DNA of 64,000 nucleotides from Collybia mongolica (Eukaryota > Basidiomycota > Agaricomycetes > Agaricales > Clitocybaceae): NCBI GenBank assembly GCA_013420905.1, contig JAAXNY010000001.1:3844001-3908000 (forward strand), in the 5' to 3' direction. The notes beneath the pieces are model-generated. The model saw nothing but the letters and a program-made list of their open reading frames with translations. It was not told the DNA's origin and ran no database searches. A program made the translations under genes and the position numbers. Shown here piece after piece: positions 1-11,165 of this stretch. Positions within the stretch are counted from its first letter, which is position 1, and each line of letters opens with the position of its first letter.

Positions 1-43
1 GATACATTAATTACTGTCCTTACAAACAAAGCTTGATACATTA

Positions 44-1246
44 CAGGTGTTTCGGAAAAGCTTGTCCCACGTGTGTTTGAGCGATTTTTAAATAAAAAAA
101 AGGCAAAAAATCAAAAAATTCGAACCGGCGCCATTCACGACGTATGGGACTCCAGGGCCATGCTATTTCATTGTATAATTGCTGATGTGAAGCAGTTTGT
201 GCTCCAGCTTGTTGATGAAGGGTGGCAGATTGACAATGTTGCAGCTTTGGTGTCTCGGTAAAAAGCATTTGACACTGGGAAGAAAATTACACTCCATATG
301 ACAGCATTATTCCACCAGATCTTGGACTTAGAGAGAGGTATAATGAAGATATGGATTAGACTACAATAACGAGAGTACATGAGTACTATTTATACTAAGT
401 GTGAGTATTGTGTAAGTAGTTCCTACTAGAGGTTACAACAATGGTCCTAGGATATGGTCAATGCTAAAAGAAAGAGTATAAGAGGCGACTATAACCAAAG
501 GGAACAAGCATGACTGGTACATGCGAAGGTATCAGCGCCAGCGGGACAAGTATGGGTCCAACAAGATTGAGGAGAGTGCTATAGCATCTTGCCATGGATG
601 GAATCCAGCAATGGTCCACGATGAGCGGATGGTGGAAGGGTTGCTCATCGCCTGAGCTATCTGAGTCTGGGGGGTTGTCGGATTTGTGCTTGGTTGCTGT
701 CCTCGCACCTTGTTGTGAATGTGTTTGAAGATGGTGTGAGCAATTCTTGATTTGACAACTCTTAATACTGCTCTTGCCGTTTTGTTCCCTTAGCAGGTGT
801 GCAAATGTTGATTTTGGCTTAAGTAGGTGCAGTGTGTCGAGCTTCTTCTGCAGACTTCTCAGTTATGTTCAATTTTACCAAGAATCATACACACTTACCC
901 TTAGAATTTGGACCTGTCTCGCTTTCTTCCTCTACCTCTTGCTCCTCTATGATCGACCTGACCCTGGGTTTGGTGCCTTTGTCGCTGAGTTGTTCGATAT
1001 TGCTTGAGTGGGTCTTTGCCTGCAAAACTGGCAGATCATCAATTCTCCATCTTTTTTGGCCGGATCTTTGGAAGATGGGAAGCCCAACTCATTATCCAAC
1101 TCATAGTCAGACATATAGAGTGTTTAAAGAGTGTGGAGAAGCGTAGGGTCTGTGTTGAGGAAGCATAGGTGTTTTTCTATTTTTTCTATTTATTTTATTT
1201 AAAAATCGCTCAAATGCACGTGGGACAAGCTTTTCCGAAACACCTG
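44..1246. mobile_element. Non-autonomous Tc1/mariner-type element with ~55-bp TIRs
   Basis: The left end (44-98) and right end (1193-1246) are inverted copies of each other with about one clear mismatch over the first 50 bases. Both ends begin CAGGTGTTTCGGAAAAGC. A TA dinucleotide sits immediately outside each end (42-43 and 1247-1248), the target duplication expected of Tc1/mariner transposons. The interior has no long ORF. A short reading frame at 73-261 contains a stretch with the flavour of a transposase N-terminal helix-turn-helix (IADVKQFVLQLVDEGW) and stops straight afterwards, so the element is probably a deletion derivative. The boundaries are seen directly; the superfamily is inferred from the TA duplication and the weak N-terminal similarity. 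Confidence 0.75.
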
Positions 1247-1414
1247 TAATCACCTGTCATCACAGCGGAATTCTTATATATCAATCTGCTGTGCTCAACC
1301 GCAGGCCAGGAGTTTCCCGCGCCCCACATTTCCCTGCGTACACTGCTGCACACAATGAGTTCGATAGGGTTCCGGAAGAAACCCCTTATTTATTATCATC
1401 ATAGTTTCTAACAG

Positions 1415-2022
1415 GTTAGTAACATGTTAGTTACTAACTCACTCAAAAGTGTATGTTAATAACCAAATCAAAAAAGCAGTCTCACAGATCATTTGAATCT
1501 ATTAACTCCTATTGATGATTAATCACCAACCATCTCTCCACACACTGCTACCTCAGGACTGCATGGTAATGGCATAATCCCACTTTTTGCTCAGTTTATC
1601 TGGACAGTTTTGGGCAACTTTGGGTGATTTTGATCCAGATCTTTCACCTGGCCTCTGAAAGATTATTGGAAAATTATGGAATCACAATTTTTCTCATATT
1701 GCTCTAATACTATGTCCTAACATCATCATCATGGCTTTCTGCCTTGTGCATAGTCTTACAAGCTCTAAAAACCTTACTTGACTGATCTTACATCTCCAAT
1801 TTTTGTTAATATGTTCTCAGAGAGTTCAGGAGAGGTTAATATCAATCAGAAGAAAGTAAAAGGGCCAGATGCAGTCCAGGAAGATGAAGAGGAAGGGCCT
1901 AACTGGGATTGGTAGAGGGGGGGGGGGATATCTTAACAATTACTGACAATTATTAACAATTTTTAACATCTGTGAATAACCCCCTCCAAAGCTGCCATGT
2001 TAGTAACCTGTTAGTTACTAAC
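1415..2022. repeat. Pair of near-identical 24-bp palindromes bounding ~560 bp
   Basis: Positions 1415-1438 and 1999-2022 each read GTTAGTAAC-NNG-TTAGTTACTAAC and differ at a single base (ATG versus CTG in the centre). Each copy is close to self-complementary. Just outside them lie weaker inverted matches around GGAAGAAAC (about 1370) and GTTTCTTCC (about 2030). The arrangement resembles the subterminal repeats of a small inverted-repeat element. No target duplication or ORF was found, so classification is open. Confidence 0.5.
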
Positions 2023-2039
2023 CTTGGAGTTTCTTCCTG

Positions 2040-2910
2040 AACTCTTGAGCTCGAGCCTGTGTTAGGTGGGAGTTTGGCAGCCTCCTGCTTTTGCAGATTG
2101 GAATCTCTCAAATCTTGATCACATCAAGTTTCAAGTTTCACAATGGGGCATCATATTTGATGCTGCTGCCAGTGTAATGAATACTGGCTTCCTGTGACTT
2201 CCTTGAGATTGAGATGTTTATTGTTAGGCCTGCCACTTGAGCACAATAAATCACACTGAATTGACTGCCTCTTGTTATGAAGATCAAAAGAACCTGTCAG
2301 CAAGGTATGAGCATGGGGGGCAAGGCAGGAGGTGAGGCCCAGTCAACAATCCATATATTAGATAACATTTTTCAGAATTATCTCCCATTCCATATACCTA
2401 AATTGAATAAAATGCATCACCAGCAAATAAATAGATAGACAAATATTGTTAGGAGTTTGTCTCATTTATACACAGCTAATATAAGACAGTGTGCAAATTT
2501 TCTATTCCCACTATTTACAGGCATTGCAATGCATTCTGACATATATATATGACCACAGCCTCTCCTTCTGCATACCTCCCCTGTTTACAGCCTCCTCCTC
2601 TTCTAACCCATGCACCTCCCCAATGATCACAATGGCCATGCTATGCACCTCTCCAATTCTGTCCTTTTGAGTTCTGCAAGACATACACATGTGATCATAT
2701 TGCTAGTCAGGCACACAGCAGAAAAAAGACAATGACCTGGGGGAGTGCATGCTGTTAGCATACAACCATATAATATTTGAAGATATGCACATTGAACTTA
2801 GATAGTTAGCAGTTGTGGGGGCACAGATACATACATATCTGCACTAAACAGGACTCTGTAGTAAAACCAAACAGCCTGGGTCAGTCTTTGGGGGGTACAG
2901 TTGATGAGAT
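2040..2910. other. Intergenic, no gene seen
   Basis: This AT-rich stretch has no ORF of useful length, no clear splice-site-linked coding pattern and no repeat termini that I could recognise. It ends at the target duplication of the retroposon that starts at 2926. Confidence 0.5.
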
Positions 2911-3454
2911 AGTATACATGCACACAATGCTTCTTGATCTTTTACCACCACCATCCGACTGTGGGAATTCATCCCTCCTGCACTAGGTCATCCCTAAACT
3001 ACCTAACACCTTATCCCTAATCGAGATTGCCTTTCATCAGACCATTCTTTTGGCCTGGGCCACTATCCTTTTACACCATATCCAAATTTTTAACTTATCA
3101 GAGCTGATCCTGACTATCTGCAGGGTCATCTCATCTTGCCTGTACTGGGGGCTTCACTAATCCATTCACATCCACCTTATCAACTACCAGGCCACACGAG
3201 GACACCACAACTCTCGTACTCTGCTTTGTGCAGATCCTTAGGGAGTGTCACTGCCAACATTTTCGACGATTTTTTTGTACTTGCTTAACCACTACACCCA
3301 AATACAAAAGGAGGAAGGGGTCTGGCCCCTGATCAGCTACTGTCCCTGCACAGAGCACACCTCTTGGGGAGAATGCCAGTTTATCGTCCAATGGTGGAAT
3401 TTGGCGGCCTCATTTTGGAGGGGAGTCATCGCTTTGGGAGAGTGGTATGGAACA

Positions 3455-3591
3455 GGGGGGCAAGTAATAGGGGGACTCAGGAGAGGGGGGGCAGGTTTGA
3501 GGTATGGGTCATTCATTTAGATTGGACATTTATCTTCGACACTGGGGGGGAGTAATGGGTTTCCAGGGCAACCTGAAAATACCAGGGGGGG
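3455..3591 (+). other. Cluster of five G-tracts (G-quadruplex-prone)
   Basis: G-runs of 5 to 7 occur at 3455-3460, 3470-3474, 3485-3491, 3544-3550 and 3585-3591, all on the + strand inside the retroposon. The spacing of the first three would allow an intramolecular quadruplex with a neighbouring tract. Function is unknown. Confidence 0.5.
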
Positions 3592-3779
3592 AGTGGAACG
3601 GGGTACCAATGTGAAGGGAGGGGACCATGCCCCAACAAGCGAAGGCAAACCTTTAAGGCATTGGGAGGTTCAGACATGGTACAGTACAATACTGTTGGAC
3701 TGCAGGTATCCTCAGTCTAGACCCATAATATGACCTGGAGAGCAACTTAGTGTACAGCTCCACCCTGATGGCCCATTAC

Positions 3780-3850
3780 AGATTACTTAGTGGTAATAGG
3801 TGTTTATGCCTGCATGTAGCTGGGTCAAATCCACATGTGCTTAATATTAT
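3780..3850 (+). other. tRNA-related segment upstream of the poly(A) tail
   Basis: The segment contains TTAGTGGTAATAGG, close to a pol III A box/D-arm, followed about 34 bases later by GGGTCAAATCC, close to the B box/T-arm consensus GGTTCRANNCC. It lies directly before the poly(A) tail at 3861. The order and spacing fit a degenerate tRNA, but I could not draw a full cloverleaf, so it is called tRNA-related and not a tRNA gene. Confidence 0.35.
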
Positions 3851-3889
3851 TATATGAATCAAAAAAAAAAAAAAAGTATACATGCACAC

Positions 3890-4460
3890 CTATTTTTCCA
3901 TATATTTCTGGTTTGTCATCATTTGCCATGTGCCTTAACACCTGCAGCCTTGCCTGTACAGTCTGACACCTATCATCTGCAAACCCACCACTCTCCTCTC
4001 TTCTGACCTGAGCATGTCCCTATTCTGCTTCTGCATCACCCAGTCACACAGACACCACCCAAGTTGTTGCAGAGAGTATACTACACCTGATCAATGTGGC
4101 AGGAACTTCATACCCACATTTGTTGGCTGTCCAATGGTTGTCAATTTAGAGTGCCAGAATCCATATACAGAGGTATGTGGTTAGAAACAGCAGAAGTTAG
4201 AGATGGTGCATGTCCTGAGGCAATGTCTACATGCACCTCACACCATTCCATCTACCCTGTCTTCCCCTAGCAGTGTATCATTATCATCAACAGTCCCTGA
4301 AACTGTTGTCATCACTATATACAACACCTCAGCTTTTGGATAGACCTGAGGCATTTGCAGCCATGAGTAGTATTTAGGAACTACACAAGGCAAGCAGATG
4401 CAAGCTCACCAAGGGCATACACCAGAAAAAAATGTTGCACAAGCTGTATAGGGGGTCTCA
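3890..4460. other. Intergenic, no gene seen
   Basis: The interval separates the retroposon from the long-TIR element. I see no coding frame, splice pattern or repeat end in it. Confidence 0.45.
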
Positions 4461-4955
4461 GTTACAAGTCCTTATGTATACATAAGTAACTTGTTCATCA
4501 TCCTGGGTTTGCATAGAAAATTCAGCATACCCAACAAAATCCAGCATTGTTTTTCCATGGTTAGTAATTTTGAAGTGTTCCAAGATTTCATTAGAATATG
4601 GTCAATAAACATTTTGAAGTACATTAGGAAGACTTTGTAGTTGTGGAAATATTTTTCTAACTGTGGGAATCAAAATTAGCTGATATGTGGATTTCAAGCA
4701 AAAAAGGCAACTGCTAACATAGGCTGCATTTAATACATTAATTTTGAGTCAATTGGTTTTTTTCTTTGGATATCTCAGGAATTAAATAATAACTGCCCAC
4801 TGCATAATCATACTTATGTTTGCCAACTATGCTGTTAGCTCTAACAGCATAGTTGGCAAATGTAAGCATGATTACAAGAAGCTTATTCTGCTTTGGGTCA
4901 AACTTTTCCCACAATACAAAACATTGCATATCTCCACAATCACAAGACCTACATA
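4461..4955 (+). repeat. Left terminal inverted repeat of the 6.2-kb element
   Basis: It aligns base for base, with scattered substitutions and small indels, to the reverse complement of 10160-10653. It contains the perfect 16-bp palindrome CTTATGTATACATAAG (4471-4486) near the tip and a 42-nt hairpin (4819-4860) further in. Similarity stops at about 4955, where a fragment of Tc1 terminus is joined. Confidence 0.75.
4819..4860. repeat. Perfect 20-bp-arm hairpin in left TIR
   Basis: The left arm TTTGCCAACTATGCTGTTAG is followed by CT and then its exact reverse complement. Weaker pairing continues outward through (G)TAATCAT...ATGATTA. The equivalent hairpin in the right arm (10253-10294) keeps the fold with different bases. 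Confidence 0.9.
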
Positions 4956-5002
4956 TATAGTAGCTCAAAAAACTGCCCCAATGTTTGGCCATTTCTTAAT
5001 GT

Positions 5003-5917
5003 TTTACGAGTTCATTATTAACCCAGGTTTTGGGCAAAAAATTGATTGATTGATTGATTGATTCATTCATATTTCAATGCTGCAGGAAAATATTTCCATA
5101 ATGGGATTTTTCTTCTCTTATGGCTTTTTACAGCATTTCTCCACAAATACAAAGTATTGTGACATAATTTGCATGTATTTGGGATGCTTACATAATGCTT
5201 ATGATGATGCCATCAAAATTATGCATATCTAATATTTCAAAGCATCACGTTTCAAAATTTATTTTGTGATTTTCTCCATAACCAGTAAAGCTATTACCTT
5301 TGTTTTTATATGTTTGGAATGTACAAACATGGCTCTACAATTTCCTTGTTGAGCACATTTTTCCCATGGTCCATTTTGAACGAAATATTAGAAATGTCCA
5401 GATTCAGCTAGTTTTGGGGGTCTGTGTATTATGTCAGGGGTGGATAAACATCTTATAACAACAATGACCCTGACCAAATATGACCCTTGTGGGAAATTAT
5501 GCTAAACATTGGAATAATCAACAACTACTATATTTACCTGAAATACAAAGAGGATTGATTTCTCTATTTATTGTCACATGTCACATGATCTATCCCACCA
5601 CATAAGTATACCAAATACATGACAACAATCTGAATGCTTGTTTAGTGTCCATGATCCTGGGAAAAAGTTAGTTCTGATGGTTTTTGTGTTTTCTCCATAG
5701 CCAGGCAAGCTATGGCATTGGGTTTTGTGCACAGGCATTGCTTGTTTACTTTGTAACATTTTCCCATGGTCACATGACCTCCATAAACTATCACCTATGT
5801 TGTTTCTAGTCATTTACAACTTCCTGAATGTGGAATGAACTTATTTCTCCTAAGAAAAGAAATAAAGAATGAGTACCTGCCACACAGTGTGTTGGCCCAC
5901 TCCACCCAAGTATTTCT
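5003..5917 (-). repeat. Dispersed 0.9-kb repeat, copy 1 (full length)
   Basis: In minus orientation it starts ACTTGGGTGGAGTGGGCCAA and ends near GAACTCGTAAA, matching copy 3 (19269-20178) over its whole length. Close to its 3' end it carries a tetranucleotide run, here (ATTG)n. There are no terminal inverted repeats, no ORF and no poly(A). The family is non-coding and unclassified. Confidence 0.75.
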
Positions 5918-6125
5918 AGAACCAGGTTGTTGCAATAGAACTAGCTATCCAGAATCTCTTCAACTTTATATTACTTTTTGTTGTTGATAAGTTTGGTTCT
6001 GGAACACTTGTCAGGCTATATCCTAGAATTAAATTGCAGGGTACAGGGAGCAGCTTGACAACATGGAAGGCCTGATGGATGCACAACATGAAGTTGTAAT
6101 ATGACCATACTTTTGAGCTTGTCAA
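5918..6125 (-). pseudogene. Chromovirus integrase C-terminus fragment
   Basis: The minus-strand frame contains HVVKLLPVPCNLILGYS and then VPEPNLSTTK, which lines up with HVVKLLPAPHNPIPGRT and VPEPTLIDGE of the chromovirus at 24112-26487. It therefore covers the region just before the chromodomain. It is short, diverged and stopped on both sides: a relic of an older Ty3-type insertion that shares its family with, but is not a copy of, the young element. Confidence 0.65.
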
Positions 6126-6394
6126 ATACTTGTTGCACTTCTGTAAGGGGTCATGTTGCCAAGAGGCTCAGACAGGGAGCAGTATACACAGTATGAACAA
6201 CCATGCAGGGAAGGGAGGAGCATAGAGCACTAGAGGCTTGACTATGAGTAGAGAACCCAGCCCAAGTCTATTGCACAGGTGCCCTTCCATGGAGAGGAAG
6301 GGGCACCTTATATACAGTACATTGTGGCTATGTCTCAAATAACAACAGAATCTGATATCAGTAACTCTACTGATGCAACAATCCATCTGTGATA

Positions 6395-6779
6395 CAGTGG
6401 CTCAAAAAACTGCCCCAATGTTTGTACATTTTTGAAAGATCAATATGGTATGAAGTGCTGACATAAGCAGGGGACCTGGGGTAATTATGTAAGATACTAT
6501 GACATCGTGGCTTTCCAATGGACCCTGGATCATGTGATTTGGATCAATATCCATTAAGCTATAAGCCAAACAAAATGGTTACTTATTGGGGCAGTTTTTT
6601 GACCCTTATCTTATTTTCCATTATTCTGGCATTTATGATCCAATGCAAGAACATTATGGACTGTGGGAAGAATAAACAATGTCATGTGACTTTATTTGTA
6701 TCAATTTGACATGTTGGAATTGGTTCAATCATCTTCTTGACCTCTTACCACCATCATGAAAGCCATTTCTACTGCTCAG
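6395..6779 (+). mobile_element. Truncated Tc1 copy (one end plus transposase start)
   Basis: It begins TA-CAGTGGCTCAAAAAACTGC and is nearly identical to the transposase-proximal end of the intact Tc1 element at 22502-24109, including the full long terminal repeat and 5' leader. It keeps only the first eight transposase codons (MKAISTAQ). Similarity ends abruptly at 6779 and no second terminus follows. This points to deletion or abortive repair after insertion. Confidence 0.85.
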
Positions 6780-8361
6780 TCCAGAGTAAACTACTATTTA
6801 TCAAGGGATTAAGGCAATGCATATCAGGATGATAGATGTAACAGCAAGGCTATGCAAGCTGTGCAATAGTGATCCTGATGGCTAGATGTGGACAAACAAG
6901 TGATCCCCTTACAACTTCACCCATATCCATGGTGTATGATATCAACAACTGCAAATGAATTGCCAATAGAAGTTGGTGTTTATAGATCCTATACAAATAT
7001 CCACCAATAAAAGATAACAATATATATCTAGGCATTTCCTTATAAACAAGTCAGCTGGTAAAGTGGGGACTCAGACTCTTAGAGATGGACTGTATGAAAA
7101 AATTAACACACTTGAAAATGTAGATCCATATTTGTATATTCCAAATATACAACCAACTCAGTAGCTTCTCTGGGGACTTTACGCTGAGCCACATGAGCCA
7201 CACAGACCACACAGACAAATGCAGATGTCTGCAGTCTGAGCTCAGACCCTGTTTCACAGGGAGCCCTGCTTAATTGGCAGTCTGTATCTGAGCCAAGTCA
7301 AAGCTAAGTCTATAAATCCACGCTGTTACTTGGATGCTCAGACCCAGCTTGGAACAACTTCTTATGAAGTCCATGCAGACTGTCTAGATTGCTTACTTAA
7401 TGCACAAAAATGCAATATTTTGGAGAGTCAAATACAAGACCTCAAGGTTACATGTCATGTGCATAAAGCATGCAGATTAACCATTTGGTAATATGAGCTT
7501 GTCAGTCCAAGGTGCTTGTTTTTATAATGACCCCTGCTGCCTACTCTTGGCCATTACTGGTAATGGCTGAATATTGTTGATAGGTACTACATCACCTGTC
7601 AGCCTTGTTGTCAACCAGCACCACTACATCCCCAGCTGCCCTTCCTATCACCTCACTGCCTTATCTTTGTGCACAACACTGCCAAATACAATGCCAGGTC
7701 CCACTGCCATGGATACCACCACCCTCTCTCATACCCACCCCTCTCAGTGAAAATAACAACTGCAAAATCACAACAATAAGAGCTGTAGCAAGAATTACAG
7801 AGGCACCTGCCACATTACCAGTGACTGCCTGCCCACATCTGCTAGTGAGCAGCTAGCATGGTGGACATGGGTGGTGCAGTGGTGTATTCCATATGGTAGA
7901 ACCATCACCTGGTGGGTGGGTGTGCACCCCTGGATGTGCTGTCTAAACCAAGTAGTGCCAATCACCCCTGTGCCCAAACCAGATGTGTGTAAGGTGAGTG
8001 CATATGTGCCCCACATCTAGTTGCTCAGATATACCTTGTTCTATTGTATATGCACCTATATGCTGCTGTATACCTTGAGACTACCTTGGTGTAATTCTAT
8101 CTACCTTGTGATATGTTCTTATTCCTTTTACAAATATTAGTTTACTTCTTACTAATACTTTACCCCTGTACTATTTGCACAGCTCTAGTAGACTGATATA
8201 AACTTCTGGTACACCCACAGTATTTATCCAATATACCTATTTATAGATTGGACTACCCAATTGTGAAACTTAAACTAATTGTTGAAATTTTAAGACAATT
8301 AATAAACAAAGAATATACCAAATAGTTAAATTGCTAAGGAAGTAATATTGATCCAAATGCC
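6780..8361. other. Interior of the 6.2-kb element, no gene seen
   Basis: AT-rich DNA with only short, domain-free frames (for example 7605-7856 and 7051-7257 on the minus strand). I found no transposase motif and no internal repeats matching the rest of the window. Confidence 0.45.
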
Positions 8362-9130
8362 TACTTGGGTGGAGTGGGCCAACACACTGTGTCATGTGAC
8401 CATGGGAAAATGTTACAAAGTAAACAAGCAATGCCTGTGCACAAAACCCAATGCCATAGCTTGCCTGGCTATGGAGAAAACACAAAAACCATCAGAACTA
8501 ACTTTTCCCAGGATCATGGACACTAAATAAGCATTCAGATTGTTGTCATGTATTTGGTATACTTATATGGTGGAATAGATCATGTGACATATGTCAATAA
8601 ATAGAGAAATCAATCTAATTTGTATTTCAGGTAAATATAGTAGTAGTTGTTGATTATTTCAATGTTTAGTGTAATTTCCCACAAGGGTCATGTTTGGTCA
8701 GGGTCATTGTTGTTATAAGAAGTTTGTTCAGCACTGACATAACTCACAGACCTTCAAAACTAGCTGAATCTGGACATTTCTAATATTTTGCTCAAAATAG
8801 ACTGTGGGAAAAATATGCTCAACCAGGAAATTGTAGAGCCATGTTTGTACATTCCAAACATATAAAAACAAAGTTAATAGCTTTACTGGTTATGGAGAAA
8901 ATCACAAAATAAATTTTGAAACGCGATGCTTTGAAATATTAGATGTGCATCCCAAATACATGCAAATTATGTCACAATACTTTGTATTTGTGGAGAAATG
9001 CTGTAAAAAGCCATAAGAGAAGAAAAATCCCATTATGGAAATATTTTCCTGCAGCATTGAAATATGAATGAATCAATCAATCAATCAATCAATTTTTTGC
9101 CCAAAACCTGGGTTAATAATGAACTTGTAA
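8362..9130 (+). repeat. Dispersed 0.9-kb repeat, copy 2 (two internal deletions)
   Basis: It matches copy 3 from ACTTGGGTGGAGTGGGCC to the (ATCA)n run at about 9068-9090 and the AACCTGGGTTAATAATGAA tail. It lacks about 100 bp after CACACTGTGT and about 35 bp after GATGTGCAT. The second deletion is bounded in copy 3 by GCAT at both ends, consistent with a microhomology-mediated loss. It lies in opposite orientation to copy 1. Confidence 0.75.
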
Positions 9131-9479
9131 TAATAGAAACAAGTTCCCACAGTATTAAAATGTATATCAACCATTCAACATTTAACAATTTGTTTCTAGC
9201 CTTGCATCCTAATCAAGAACTTATCAGATATGCTAAAAATAGAAATATCATCATCAAAGACAAAGTTCAAACAAATGTACATATGCCTGTTAAGTGTTTT
9301 TTTGTTGTATTATCACATACTATATTTAACTATACTCATATAGCTAGCCATTGTCAAGATATTGAGCATTATAGATTCCAGGAGCATCCACATTGACTTG
9401 TTTGGCTATGCTTATGGCCAAGTAATGTATAAATGTGATATTAAAATAGATATAACAAGAGATTATAATCAAATTTGGA

Positions 9480-10200
9480 AAGGTACAAACAATATAAATA
9501 TACATTTCCTGGTGTACCCCCTCCATAGGTCTAGGAGTAGTAGCAATATACAGATCATATTCATTTGTAATATGTAGTAAGAAAAAGCTGTTGTTGATAA
9601 TGAGATTTGGAAGAGTACAAACAAATACAAACACATATAAACATACACACAATGTATTCCTTTACAATGTCTAGCAGTAGCATGTCCATCAGCTTTGTAT
9701 TTGCTGAGATAAGTATCATCTATATTGTGGGAAATTTCTTCAGTATTATTGTTTGTTTGGCCAGATGTGTGGTGAAATGATATACAGACAGTGTTCATTT
9801 ACAATATGTAGCAAGAAATTTGTTGTTAATGAGGTTTAAAAAAATAAAAGCAAATACAAACACTTACAAACATATACATGAGGTACTACTTCACCATATC
9901 TAACACTAGCAATTTAAATTACATCCATAGGCCTTGTTGTTATTGAGATATGCAATGATTTATATTGTGGGAACTTTGATGGTATTGTTTGTTTGGTGAG
10001 CTGTGTGGCAAACTTGATATTCATTTGTAACATGCTTGTAGTGAGAGAGCTGCTTTTGATCATGATGTTTGAAGGTGTACAAACAAATACAAATACATAA
10101 AAAATACCTACATTGGGTAGCCCCTCATCATATCTAGTAGTAGCAATTTAAATTGCATCCATAGGTCTTGTCATTGTGGAGATATGCAATGTTTTGTATT
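9480..10200. repeat. Diverged tandem array, ~235-bp unit
   Basis: The motif TATTGTGGGAA recurs at about 9724, 9961 and 10196 (spacing 237 and 235). Each is preceded by a CAAACAAATACAAACAC-like motif (about 9618, 9850 and 10078) and a CATTTGTAA(T/C)ATG motif. Identity between units is moderate. The last unit merges into the right terminal repeat, so the inverted repeat appears to have been built on the edge of a tandem array. Confidence 0.6.
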
Positions 10201-10653
10201 GTGGGAAAAGTTTGACCCAAAGTGGAACAAGTGTCTTGTAATTGTGCTTATGTTTGTCAACTACACTGTTAGAGCTAACAGCGTAGTTGACAAACGTAAG
10301 CATGATTATGCAGTGGACAGTTATTAATTAATTCTTGAGATATCCCAAGAAAAAGACCAATTAACTTGAATTTATATTATTAAATGCAGCCCATGTTAGC
10401 AGTTGCCTTTTTTGCTCAAAATCCGCACATCGGCTAATTTTGATTCCCACAGTTAGAAAAATATTTCCATGACTACAAAGTCTTACTGATGCACTTCAAA
10501 ATGTTTACTGATCATTTTCTAATGAAATCTTGGAACACTTCAAACTTACTAACCATGGGAAAAACAACACTGGATCTTGTTGGGTATGCTGAATTTTCCC
10601 TGCAAACCCAGGATGATGAACGAGTTACTTATGTAAACATAAGGACTCGTAAC
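10160..10653 (-). repeat. Right terminal inverted repeat of the 6.2-kb element
   Basis: Inverted counterpart of 4461-4955. It carries CTTATGTTTACATAAG near the tip and the 42-nt hairpin at 10253-10294 (20-nt arms, one mismatch). Confidence 0.75.
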
Positions 10654-11165
10654 ACCAAAGATAACATTTTGCCATGACCACTCCATCAGAACTATTTTGG
10701 ATTCAGTCAGGAGTAACTGTAAAATGAAAGGTTAGTTATGACACTATGCTATAAATTTATAGACAATAAAAGCATACTGCAGTTTCACCTGACTTCTGGA
10801 TATTGACCTTTTGTTCAATAAGAGTATCTATAGATAAACAAGCTTGAAAGGTGTTCCACTGAGCTTGGACCATCTTGAAGTTCTTGATGTCTTGATAGTT
10901 AGGAAGGCCAGTCATAATGATACAAGAGAGATTTGTATAAGCAAAAAGTTGTAACAAGAGTATAATAAAGTTTGGCAATGATTTTATAAATATCAAAGTC
11001 AATACCCCTTTTATACCTCTACAAGTGGGATAGCACTACCCAGCCTCTCATCTGTTGGGCATGATTCTCCTAGAAAGTTGTGCATTTCATTTGGATGTGT
11101 CCAAGACACATCCTAATTGAAATACTAAGCTTGGTTAAAAGGAGTTCTAGAAAAATTCATATGGA
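10654..11165. other. Intergenic, no gene seen
   Basis: Short stretch between the long-TIR element and the LINE target site. It holds only short frames without recognisable content. Its 3' end (11166-11179) is one copy of the LINE target duplication. Confidence 0.45.

Larger units (their letters stand above)
2926..3874 (+). mobile_element. Poly(A)-terminated retroposon with 15-bp target duplication
   Basis: The 15-mer AGTATACATGCACAC occurs at 2911-2925 and again at 3875-3889. It flanks a 949-bp segment whose 3' end is a run of A residues (3861-3875). Flanking duplication plus a poly(A) end is the mark of LINE-mediated target-primed reverse transcription. No reverse transcriptase is encoded; the longest frame (3245-3520) has no recognisable domain. 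The last ~100 bp before the tail look tRNA-related (see the 3780-3850 entry). It could be a SINE-like element, a retrocopied transcript or the 3' end of an unknown LINE. The duplication and tail are seen directly; the mechanism is inferred. Confidence 0.7.
4461..10653. mobile_element. 6.2-kb element with ~0.5-kb terminal inverted repeats
   Basis: Bases 4461-4955 and 10160-10653 are long inverted copies of each other, both ending GTTAC(A/G)AGTCCTTATG at the outer edge. Each arm holds its own palindromes. The interior encodes no recognisable transposase. It is a patchwork: a ~35-bp scrap of Tc1 terminus (about 4959-4993), an inverted copy of the 0.9-kb dispersed repeat, a chromovirus scrap, a truncated Tc1 copy, non-coding DNA, a second copy of the 0.9-kb repeat in opposite orientation, and a ~235-bp tandem array running into the right arm. 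No matching target duplication was found (left flank GGGTCTCA, right flank ACCAAAGA). It may be a fold-back transposon or the product of an inverted duplication. Confidence 0.6.

Noticed and set aside
9064..9095. Short (ATCA)n/(TGAA)n arrays as possible CRISPR-like repeats
   Set aside because: They are simple tetranucleotide microsatellites inside a dispersed repeat; there are no spacers, and the genome is eukaryotic.
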